Assembly (NCBI GenBank): GCA_039683515.1
Contig: JBDKRG010000058.1
Coordinates: 1 to 64,000, forward strand
Direction: 5' to 3'
DNA: 64,000 nucleotides
Source: JAJFUE01 sp039683515
Lineage (GTDB): Bacteria; Sumerlaeota; Sumerlaeia; MVZB01
In this document: positions 26,279 to 33,349 of the stretch, in pieces
Numbering within the stretch: position 1 is the first letter of the stretch
Layout: each line of letters begins with the position of its first letter
Position numbers and translations under genes: made by a program
Notes under the pieces: model-generated
Seen by the model: the letters and a program-made list of their open reading frames with translations, nothing else
What the model was told of the DNA's origin: nothing
Databases searched by the model: none

Positions 26279-27712
26279 TTAGGACTGGAGCAGCTTCAGC
26301 GCCGACTGGGTCGTCGTGTTTGCCTGAGCCAGGATCGAGACGCCCGCCTGCTGCAGGATCTGCGCCCTCGTCAGGGTCGCCGTTTCCGTCGCGAAGTCCG
26401 CGTCGCAGATGCGGGACTTGGACGCCGACAGGTTCTCCGAAACCGATTGCAGGTTCGAGATCGTCTGGTTGAGGCGGTTGGTGATGGCGCCCAGCCCCGA
26501 CCGGATGCTGTTGACCTGTTCCAGGGCGTTGTCGATCTGGGTGATGGCGAGGTTGGCCCCGTCGACTGTGGCCAGCGAAATCATGTTGATCGCCGAGTTC
26601 GGGTCCTTGGCGTAGGTCGTCGCGGTCAGGCCGGCGACGGCGGGCGAAGTCCCCGCCACCACGATCTCATCGTTGGAGATCAGCTTGATCTGGCCGCCGG
26701 TCGTGGCGGTGTAGTCGCCGTTGGCCGCCAGAAGCCCGAGTTCGTCGCCGATGGAGCCCGTGGTCGTCGCGGTGATGTTGCGGCCATCCTCGGCCGTCAG
26801 CACGAGTTTGCCGCTGGTGATCGTCGCCGAGACGCCCGTCTGGTTGGATTTGGCGTTGATCGCGTCGCACAGGGCGCCGGTGCCGTCGCCGGCCGCGACC
26901 GTGGTGGACGTGTCGAAGATGTCGATGCCGTTGATGGTCAGTTGCTGGGTCGTGCCGTCGAACGTGCCGCCGACAACGTTGGCCACGCTGGTGACCCTGG
27001 CGTCCATGATCTCGGCCCGCACGTTGTGCTCGGCCGTCTTGGCGTTGATCGCGTTGGCGATCGCGATGGCCGACCCCGACGGGTTGGCATACGAGACGCC
27101 GTCGCTTGAGCCCGCGCCGATGTTGATCCCGTTGATGACCAGCGCGCCGTCCGACAGCGGCCCCGAGGCCGGAACGGCGGTGCCGGTCACCTGTGCGACC
27201 ATGCCGATCGAGTTGGTCCGCAGGTCGCCGGCCGTAATCGAGATCGTCTGGTTCGGGTCCGAGCCGACCTGGAGCTGTTTATTGACGAATGTTCCGTCGA
27301 AAAGCTTGGTTCCGTTGAACGCGACGGTGGTCGCGATGCGCTGCATTTCATCGAGCAGCTGGTTGGCTTCCTGGTTGATCGCCGCGCGGTTGGACGACGA
27401 GTTGGTGTCGTTGGCCGACTGCACCGCCAGCTCGCGGATGCGTTGCAGCATGTTGGTGTAGGAGTCCATCGAGCCCTCGGCCGTGCCGATCAGGCTCAGG
27501 CCGTCGTTGGCGTTGCGGACCGCCTGGTTCATGCCCTTGATCTGGGCTTCGAGTCCCACGGAGATGGCCATGCCTGCCGCGTCGTCACCGGCGCGATTGA
27601 TGCGCAAGCCGGAAGACAGGCGCTCCAGCGTCGTATTGAGCTGGCTCGTTGAGGTCTGCAACTGCCGTTGCGCGTTGATACTCGCGATGTTGGTATTGAC
27701 CGAGAGAGACAT
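26279..27712 (-). CDS. fliC: Flagellin
   Basis: The product is 477 residues and the filament subunit. The N-terminal D0/D1 region is canonical (NTNIASINAQRQL, LERLSSGLRINRAGDDAAG, the LQRIRELAVQ segment, NRAAINQEANQL). The C-terminal D1/D0 helix is also complete (DADFATETATLTRAQILQQ ... STLAQANTTTQSALKLL type, with ILAQANTTTQSALKLLQS visible). The central part is Thr/Ala/Gly-rich with two to three flagellin-hook IN-type modules (GDLRTNSIGMVAQVTG, TINGIDIFDTSTTVAAGDGT), exposed on the filament surface. The start has GGAGATGGAGG just upstream. A sigma-54-type promoter lies about 140 bp upstream. No other flagellar gene is in the window, so it is a detached monocistron. Confidence 0.96.
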   Translation of the reverse strand: MSLSVNTNIASINAQRQLQTSTSQLNTTLERLSSGLRINRAGDDAAGMAISVGLEAQIKGMNQAVRNANDGLSLIGTAEGSMDSYTNMLQRIRELAVQSANDTNSSSNRAAINQEANQLLDEMQRIATTVAFNGTKLFDGTFVNKQLQVGSDPNQTISITAGDLRTNSIGMVAQVTGTAVPASGPLSDGALVINGINIGAGSSDGVSYANPSGSAIAIANAINAKTAEHNVRAEIMDARVTSVANVVGGTFDGTTQQLTINGIDIFDTSTTVAAGDGTGALCDAINAKSNQTGVSATITSGKLVLTAEDGRNITATTTGSIGDELGLLAANGDYTATTGGQIKLISNDEIVVAGTSPAVAGLTATTYAKDPNSAINMISLATVDGANLAITQIDNALEQVNSIRSGLGAITNRLNQTISNLQSVSENLSASKSRICDADFATETATLTRAQILQQAGVSILAQANTTTQSALKLLQS

Positions 27713-27854
27713 GGTCCTCCATCTCCTTCGTGGTGGTCTCGGGGCGAGCCGCCCTGGTGTTCTGAACGGGTCGCAATTCTCCGCAGGGAGAGCGTTGAAT
27801 TTTTGTCGGCCGGTTTAACGATCTTCTGATCCCGGCCTGACGGAAAGGCCTATT

Positions 27855-27873
27855 GAGCAATCCCCGCGCCAAT
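27855..27873 (-). promoter_or_regulatory. Sigma-54 (RpoN) -24/-12 promoter of the flagellin gene
   Basis: Read on the minus strand the sequence is TTGGCGCGGGGATTGCTC. It matches the consensus TGGCACG-N4-TTGC at all but one position, with the obligatory GG and GC dinucleotides spaced by 10 bp. The predicted start would give a leader of about 130 nt to the ATG at 27712. No sigma-28 box of comparable quality was found. Confidence 0.7.
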
Positions 27874-27904
27874 CGCCGATTTTCTTCCGTGCCAATCCCT
27901 CCGA

Positions 27905-27950
27905 TTTTCGTGCTCGTGCTTGTAATCGTGATCGTAATCATAATCGAATG
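27905..27950. repeat. TCGTGC / TCGTAA word repeat upstream of flagellin
   Basis: TTTTCGTGCTCGTGCTTGTA is followed by further ATCGTAATC-like words ending at ATAATCGAATGA. It belongs to the same family as the array at 16806-16846. The rest of 27951-28182 is Ala/Thr-rich filler with several TTTTTTGACG words and no gene. Confidence 0.65.
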
Positions 27951-28182
27951 AACGCTCAACGAATCTGTTGCGTCCTGATTGGGGATGCCTGAAAATCTTT
28001 CCCACCACCCACCCGCCACCCCCGCCCTGCCAATTTTTCCGCCCCCGACTGGGAAAATTTTGATCGTTTTTTTGACGCCGGGAAAAATTTCCCGCAGGCC
28101 ATGCGTCGTTTTTTTGACGAATTTCCTGTCAACGCCATGAATCATCCCTCATCCTGTCTTCGCCTTTTCTTTGCTTTCGTGT

Positions 28183-28211
28183 TTGACTTGGGACCCTGCC
28201 GGGTGTATCCT
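28183..28211 (+). promoter_or_regulatory. Sigma-70 promoter for the RecA-fold gene
   Basis: TTGACT and TATCCT are separated by exactly 17 bp. The predicted start near 28218 gives a leader of about 40 nt before the ATG at 28257. This is one of the best vegetative promoters in the window. Confidence 0.6.
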
Positions 28212-28256
28212 GTTAGTGTCGTGGGAAGATGTCGCAGGACTGATTTTACTCATATT

Positions 28257-28850
28257 ATGAACGCGAAACGCAACGAATCGGACTTGATCCCCGGCCGCGG
28301 CCATCCGGGGCCGGATCGCCCTGCCCTGCCGCGGGCCGTGCCGGCCTCCGAGCTTTCGGCCGGCCGGCTGCTGGCCGCCATGCTCCCGCGCCTCGCGGCC
28401 GGCAAGCGGCTCTACTGCGTCGACGGCGGCAACCTGTTCAACCCGTATCAGCTCGCCACTGCCGCGCGCGCCCGCGGCCTCGACCCCGCCGGCCTGCTCG
28501 AGCGGATCCTCGTGAGTCGCGCCTACACGTGCCATCAGCTCGTCGCCGCGGTCGAGGAGCTCCTGGCCGACGCCGCCCGCCGCGACCCCGACGCCGCCGG
28601 CGCGATCCTCGGCGTCGACCTGCTCTTCATGAACGAGGACATCCCGATCGAGGAGCGCGCGCATCTCTACGGTCGGATCCTCGACGAAGCCGTGCGCCTG
28701 GCCCGCTCCGGCATGCCGCTGCTGATCACGTTCGTCGGCGCCGGCGACAGCCCCTGGGTCAAGCGCCTCGGCTTCGAAGGCCGCCGCGTTCGCGGGATCG
28801 CGAGGAACTACTCGCAGAACCGGCAGATCCGCATTGCGGAGGGATCTTGA
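28257..28850 (+). CDS. RecA/RadA-fold protein without a Walker A motif, linked to a PolB-type polymerase
   Basis: The product is 197 residues from the ATG at 28257. The middle (KRLYCVDGGNLFNPYQLATA, LDPAGLLERILVSRAYTCHQ) resembles the strand-helix pattern after Walker A in RadA/Rad51 proteins, and AGAILGVDLLFMNEDIPI occupies the Walker B position. The N-terminal part ASELSAGRLLAAMLPRLAAG lies where GxxGxGKT should be, but no P-loop is present, so ATP hydrolysis is unlikely. It is shorter than RecA and lacks DNA-binding loops I can identify. It precedes a small helical protein and a divergent B-family polymerase on the same strand. By analogy with ImuA in the ImuA-ImuB-DnaE2 system it may be an accessory factor for lesion synthesis; this is inference. 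Confidence 0.7.
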   Translation: MNAKRNESDLIPGRGHPGPDRPALPRAVPASELSAGRLLAAMLPRLAAGKRLYCVDGGNLFNPYQLATAARARGLDPAGLLERILVSRAYTCHQLVAAVEELLADAARRDPDAAGAILGVDLLFMNEDIPIEERAHLYGRILDEAVRLARSGMPLLITFVGAGDSPWVKRLGFEGRRVRGIARNYSQNRQIRIAEGS

Positions 28851-29398
28851 GGCGGGTCGGGTCTTCGGCCCGACTCTGAAAATTCAATACGGGACGCGGA
28901 CTGACGCGAATCGGAGCGGATGGGCACGGCGCGGCGAGCCGCAACCAAACAACAAGACAGAAATGCGGGCCACGAAATACACGAAAGAAAAGCACGAAAC
29001 CCCTATTTTTGTCGCAGAGGTGCAGAGTCAGGCGGAGATGCGGAGAAATTCTTGAAGACCGGAATGAACAGGAGGCAACGGAGGGAACGGAGATTCTTTT
29101 GGCGGATCATGTCTGTGTTGCCTGCGTTGCCTCCTGTTCAAACGTCTTGCGAGGAAAAAAAGATTCGGATGGATCGCAGTACGGATTGAATGAACGATCG
29201 TTTCGAATTTCCGGCCTGATTTCGAATTTGTTCAGGATTTCGGATTTGATTTTGGATGATTTGAATTTGTTTAGGATTTCGATATTGGGATTTCGGATTT
29301 GATTTTTTGGGATGATTGTTTCGAATTTTTGGCTGATTTTGGGCGATTATGAATGATTAGGATGAGCAACGTTGGGCCGCACGCTCCCCACTTTCACC
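28851..29398. repeat. Repeat-rich spacer inside the RecA-fold / PolB cassette
   Basis: About 550 bp with no gene. It begins with the hairpin GTCGGG-TCTTC-GGCCCGAC just after the stop codon. It then holds CACGAAATACACGAAAG words and a GCAGAGTCAGGCGGAGATGC stretch. A perfect 16-bp inverted repeat follows (TGAACAGGAGGCAACG at 29065-29080 and its complement at 29125-29140), then a long run of GGATTTCGGATTTGATTTTG-type words at 29200-29340. All are dispersed intergenic families. Confidence 0.7.
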
Positions 29399-29692
29399 AT
29401 GCATCTCAACCAGGAGATGGAGCTGTGGCGGCCGTTCCGGCGGGCGCTGGCGGCCGGCGACCGCGCCGCGTTCGACCGGATGTTCGCCCTGGCCAGGCGC
29501 CATATCGCCGAGGCCGCCAACGCCGCCCGCCCCGTTCCCTTCGACGCCCTCGTGATGACGATCCTCCTCGAGCAGCAGAAGGAAATCGACCGGCTGAGTG
29601 AAGAATTGCGGATTGCGGATCGCGGATTGCGGAATGAAGAAAAACACCAGAATCCGGATGGCGATCGCGATGCACAGGATATCATCCCATGA
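29399..29692 (+). CDS. Small helical protein coupled to the PolB-type polymerase
   Basis: The product is 97 residues from the ATG at 29399; a GTG-like in-frame start at 29372 is less likely. Residues 1-70 are predicted helices by composition (MELWRPFRRALAAGDRAAF, HIAEAANAARPVPFDALVM, ILLEQQKEIDRLSEEL), and the last helix looks coiled-coil. The final ~28 residues are encoded by a dispersed GATTGCGG-word repeat and are probably not conserved. The stop overlaps the polymerase start by 4 bp (ATGA), implying translational coupling. I do not recognise the family. A subunit or assembly role for the polymerase is inferred from coupling only. Confidence 0.65.
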   Translation: MHLNQEMELWRPFRRALAAGDRAAFDRMFALARRHIAEAANAARPVPFDALVMTILLEQQKEIDRLSEELRIADRGLRNEEKHQNPDGDRDAQDIIP

Positions 29693-29732
29693 TTTTCAAT
29701 CCGCAATCCGAAATCCGAAATCCGCAATCGAT
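29605..29732. repeat. Inverted GATTGCGG-word repeat spanning the small-gene / polymerase junction
   Basis: TTGCGGATTGCGGATCGCGG and a following GATTGCGG (29606-29632) are largely complementary to CCGCAATCCGAAATCCGAAA and the following TCCGCAATCG (29700-29730). The arms could pair across the ATGA overlap. The same words are purely intergenic elsewhere (4655, 37515, 43730), so this looks like an invading repeat now translated. Confidence 0.65.
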
Positions 29733-32049
29733 AACCGGTTGGCTTCTGGACGTGTATCCGAGCGGCGGCGGCGTCATTCTTTGGTTGGTCGCCGACGACG
29801 GCCGCCGCGTGCGCTTTTTCGACGATTTCCGTCCGCTCTTTTACGTGGGGCGCGACCGCCCGAGCGGCGACGCCCGCCGCCGGCTGCAAGCCTTCATCCA
29901 GCGCACGGCCGGCCTCGAGTGGCTCGGCCCGGCCCGCTCGCGCGACTTCTGGAGCGACGAGCCGGTCGACGTCGACGCCGTCGCCTTCACCGACCTCGAG
30001 CGCGCCGACGCCAACCTGCGCCGGCTGTCGAAAGTTTTCCCCGGGGCGTCGCTGTTCAACTGCGACATCGCGCCGGAGGTCCATTACTGCTACGACCGCG
30101 GGCTGTTCCCGACCGCGCGGATGCGCGTCGAGTTGGGCGACGGCGGCCGCCTGCTCAATTACGAAGTCCTCGACGACCCGTTCGCCACCGTCTTCGAGCT
30201 GCCCGGCCTGCGCGAGGTCGAGCTCGCGGCCGAAGGGCTTTTCCCCGGCGAGCGCCCGCGCCTGCGCTCGATCAGCCTCGCCCACGAAGGCCGCGCGATC
30301 CACTGGGACGCCGACGATGCGCGCGCGATGCTCGCCTCGCTGCGCGACGCCATCCGCGAGATCGACCCGGACCTCATCTGGACCTCCGGCGGCGACTCCG
30401 CGCTGATGCCGGTCCTGCTCGCCCTGGCCGCGCAATACAAAATCGACCTCGGCCTCGACCGCGAAAAAAACATCCGGCGCCGGATCGCGATGGCCGGCCG
30501 CACGTACATGTCGTACGGCCAGGTCCTTTACCACGCCCCCGACTACCCGCTCCTCGGGCGCTGGCACATCGACCGCGCCAATTCGTTCTGGGCGAGCCAG
30601 ACCGGCCTCGACGGCCTGATCGAGGTCGCGCGCATGGCGCGCATGCCCGTCCAGCGCGCCGCGCGGCGCTCGATCGGGACCGGCATCACGTCGATCCAGC
30701 TCGACCTGGCGTATCGCCAGGGTTATTTGATCCCGTATCAAAAGAGCCGGCCCGAGGCGTGGAAGACGGCCGCGCTGCTGCTCAAGTCCGACCGCGGCGG
30801 CCTGACCTACCAGCCGCGCACCGGCGTCTACGAGGACGTCGTCGAGCTCGATTTCGTCTCGATGTATCCGTCGATCATGGTGACGTGCAACGTCTCGCCC
30901 GAGACGCTGACGACGAATTTTCCTGGGAACGCCGATTTCCTGAGCGGCCAAACCGATCCGACCGATGTCATCGTCCCCGAACTCGACTATCGCCTCTCGC
31001 AGCGGCGGCGCGGGCTTGTGCCGGCGTCGATCGAGCCGGTGATCGCCAAGCGGATCAAGTATAAGGCGCTGCGCAAGGCGGCGGAGGAGGCCTGCGACGA
31101 GCCGCTGCGCGCCGCGATGGACCGCCGCCAGGAGGCCCTCAAGTGGCTCCTTGTCTGCTGCTTCGGCTACCTCGGCTACCGCAACGCCCGGTTCGGGCGG
31201 ATCGAGGCGCACGAGGCGACGACCGCCCTCTCGCGCGAAAAGCTGCTGCAGGCGCGCGAGGCCTGCGAGGCGCGCGGCTTCGAGATCCTGCACTCGATCG
31301 TCGACTGCGTCTGGATCCGCAAGCCGGGCGCGACCGACGAGGAAATCAAGGAACTCTGCGCGGCGATCGACGCCGCGACCGGCCTCACGATCGCCGTCGA
31401 GGGGCGCTACGACTGGGTCGTGTTCCTGCCGTCGCGGCAGGACCCCGAGATCCCGGTGCCGGCGCGTTATTTCGGCCGATTCAATACGGGCAAGCTCAAG
31501 TTCCGCGGCATCGAGGTGCGCCGCCACGACCAGGCGCCGTTCGTCCAGGCGATGCAGGCGCGGCTATTGGAGATATTGAGCGAGGCGAGGAGCGTCGAGG
31601 CGTGCCGGGCGCTGCGGCCGCGCCTGATTGAAGTCGTGAACGAAACCGAGCGCGCGCTGCGCGAGCACCACGTCCCGATCGAGCAGCTGCTGCTCAAGCG
31701 CAAGACCTCGCGCGAGGCCGAGGACTACGCCGGCAACCAGATGACCGCCGTCGCCGCGCGGCAGGCAAGAAGAGCAGGCATCCCGCTCCACGCCGGCGAG
31801 GCGGTGCGGTTCATCGTGACGTCGGCCGGCGACAGGGATATCGACTCGCGGGTGCGGATCCTGCCGCTCCTGCGCGCCGGCGAAACCTACGATTTAGATT
31901 ACTACATCAAGCAACTCCAAAACGCCGCCGCGACGGTGCTGGAGCCGCTCCTCGGCGAGCCGATCGGCAAAATCCTCGAGCTCAAGCCGCTCCCGCGCCG
32001 CCGCAGGCCGCAGCCTCCATCGAACGTGATTCAACCGACATTCCTGTAG
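29689..32049 (+). CDS. Divergent B-family DNA polymerase (PolB2-like), exonuclease domain degenerate
   Basis: The product is 786 residues. Motif A is intact with catalytic Asp388 (ELDFVSMYPSIMVT). Motif B reads QEALKWLLVCCFGYLGY (Lys485 kept, but the usual Asn and Tyr are replaced). Motif C reads HSIVDCVWI instead of YxDTDS, so the first Asp is lost and Asp539 is kept. A KLKFRGIEVRRHD segment matches the conserved KxYRG(I/L) region of the thumb. The N-terminal third has no DIE, NxxxFD or YxxxD exonuclease motifs that I can find, so proofreading is unlikely. The first ~14 residues come from a repeat; family similarity starts around GWLLDVYPSGGG. The two catalytic Asp remain, so error-prone or lesion-tolerant synthesis is possible. 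It is not the main replicase, which in bacteria is DnaE. Confidence 0.85.
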   Translation: MIFNPQSEIRNPQSITGWLLDVYPSGGGVILWLVADDGRRVRFFDDFRPLFYVGRDRPSGDARRRLQAFIQRTAGLEWLGPARSRDFWSDEPVDVDAVAFTDLERADANLRRLSKVFPGASLFNCDIAPEVHYCYDRGLFPTARMRVELGDGGRLLNYEVLDDPFATVFELPGLREVELAAEGLFPGERPRLRSISLAHEGRAIHWDADDARAMLASLRDAIREIDPDLIWTSGGDSALMPVLLALAAQYKIDLGLDREKNIRRRIAMAGRTYMSYGQVLYHAPDYPLLGRWHIDRANSFWASQTGLDGLIEVARMARMPVQRAARRSIGTGITSIQLDLAYRQGYLIPYQKSRPEAWKTAALLLKSDRGGLTYQPRTGVYEDVVELDFVSMYPSIMVTCNVSPETLTTNFPGNADFLSGQTDPTDVIVPELDYRLSQRRRGLVPASIEPVIAKRIKYKALRKAAEEACDEPLRAAMDRRQEALKWLLVCCFGYLGYRNARFGRIEAHEATTALSREKLLQAREACEARGFEILHSIVDCVWIRKPGATDEEIKELCAAIDAATGLTIAVEGRYDWVVFLPSRQDPEIPVPARYFGRFNTGKLKFRGIEVRRHDQAPFVQAMQARLLEILSEARSVEACRALRPRLIEVVNETERALREHHVPIEQLLLKRKTSREAEDYAGNQMTAVAARQARRAGIPLHAGEAVRFIVTSAGDRDIDSRVRILPLLRAGETYDLDYYIKQLQNAAATVLEPLLGEPIGKILELKPLPRRRRPQPPSNVIQPTFL

Positions 32050-32075
32050 GCCGGGTTCGCCGCGAACCCGGCATC
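32046..32075. repeat. GTAGGCC hairpin element providing the polymerase stop codon
   Basis: GTAGGCCGGGTTCGCCGCGA continues as ACCCGGCATC, a CCGGGTTCG/CGAACCCGG hairpin. Its TAG is the stop codon of the polymerase gene. A second small GCCGCCGTCGGCGGC palindrome follows near 32090. Confidence 0.65.
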
Positions 32076-32114
32076 TGAATCAAAAGAAATGCCGCCGTCG
32101 GCGGCGCCGGCCTG

Positions 32115-33272
32115 CTAAAACTCCGCCATGCCCGGGTTGTCAGCCGCGACGATGGCCAGGCCCTCGATCTCGATCAGCCAGCCGGGGCGGCAGACGGGGG
32201 CGAGGACGACCACGAACGGGGTGTCGCCGACGCGCTCACCGACCAGCTTTCGCGCCAGCTCGAAATCGGCCGTGTCGCGCACGTAGACGACCATCATCTT
32301 CATGTCGGCCATCGCCGCGCCGGCCTGCTTAAGAAGCGCCTCGATGTTCTCGAGCGTGCGGCCGCACTGCTTCTCGACGTCGCCGGGGTGAAGGATGTTG
32401 CCGCCGGCGTCGATGCTCGCCGTGCCGGAGATGATCACGTGCCGGCGGTCGCGCCAGCCGACGGCGGTGCCGCGCTCGAACGTCACGCCGTAGCGGTGGG
32501 TCGGGCTCAGGTGGTCGAGCGCGGCGAGATATTTGATCTGCTCGGGCCGGATCCCGGAGACCGCCCACGCGTCGAGCGTGATCGACGCGCGCGGGTCGGG
32601 GGCGCGCCCCTCGATCCCGGAGCTTGCGATGTAATGCGTCTGCGCGGTCAGGCCGTGGGCGGCGAAAAACTCGCGCCGCGCGGCGACGAATTCGTGGTAG
32701 TTGACGTCGATGTCGCGCACGAAAAACCATGTGCGCAGCACGTTGTCGGCGAGCGTCGATCCCCACGCGCCCAGCTCGTCATCGTATTGGCCGAGAATTT
32801 CCCGCGTCTGCTCGCCGGGGCCGCTCTCGCAGCTCGTCAGCCCGACCGTCCAGCGGTGCGCCATCTCGCCGCGCGTGAGCGTCAGCGTACCGTTTGAGAG
32901 TTCTTTATCGAGCCCGCGCGGATCGCTGACGTGGTATGCCCACAGCGCGACGCGGGCCGGCGGCGCGGGCGGCTGACCGATCCATGAGATCGCGCACGGG
33001 GTGTCGGGGCTCTCCGGGTTGGACTCGGCGCGCGCCTCGAGCGCCCGCGCCTGGTTGGCCGGATCGCTCACGAAGAACCGCCGCAGCACGGCGCTGTTCA
33101 TCCCGATGCCGAGATCCTCGACGCCGTCGCGATAGGCCTGGATCACCCAGTCGAGCTGCTGCTCGAACGAGCCGGGCTCGGTGGGGCGAACGATGATGTG
33201 GAACTCACCCGTCCGGCCGTGAAACGCCGCCGATTCAAACACCGCCCGCCCGACTGTTTGCTCAATCTTCAT
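32115..33272 (-). CDS. Rid (YjgF/YER057c/UK114)-family two-domain protein
   Basis: The product is 385 residues. Two regions resemble the Rid fold: an N-terminal part with YHVSDPRGLDKEL and a clear C-terminal Rid domain (HVIISGTASIDAGGNILHPG, KQCGRTLENIEALLKQAGA, MADMKMMVVYVRDTADF). Single-domain RidA deaminates reactive enamine/imine intermediates. Two-domain relatives include chorismatase-like enzymes and many of unknown substrate. The Arg/Glu residues needed for RidA chemistry were not mapped with certainty. It lies between the polymerase gene (convergent) and the PPC protein (same strand), separated from the latter by a dispersed repeat. Confidence 0.75.
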   Translation of the reverse strand: MKIEQTVGRAVFESAAFHGRTGEFHIIVRPTEPGSFEQQLDWVIQAYRDGVEDLGIGMNSAVLRRFFVSDPANQARALEARAESNPESPDTPCAISWIGQPPAPPARVALWAYHVSDPRGLDKELSNGTLTLTRGEMAHRWTVGLTSCESGPGEQTREILGQYDDELGAWGSTLADNVLRTWFFVRDIDVNYHEFVAARREFFAAHGLTAQTHYIASSGIEGRAPDPRASITLDAWAVSGIRPEQIKYLAALDHLSPTHRYGVTFERGTAVGWRDRRHVIISGTASIDAGGNILHPGDVEKQCGRTLENIEALLKQAGAAMADMKMMVVYVRDTADFELARKLVGERVGDTPFVVVLAPVCRPGWLIEIEGLAIVAADNPGMAEF

Positions 33273-33292
33273 GGTACATCCTTCACATCATT

Positions 33293-33349
33293 TCGTGCTC
33301 GTGCTCGTAATCGCCATCGTCATCGAATCCCTCGCTCACGCTCGGGCTA
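33293..33349. repeat. TCGTGC/TCGTAA array joined to a TAGCCCGAGCGTGAGCGAGGG element
   Basis: On the minus strand the PPC-gene stop TAG opens the word TAGCCCGAGCGTGAGCGAGG, followed by a run of GATGACGATGGCGATTACGA words and GAGCACGAGCACGAAATG up to the next gene. The same order of elements occurs at 42315-42385. Confidence 0.7.
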
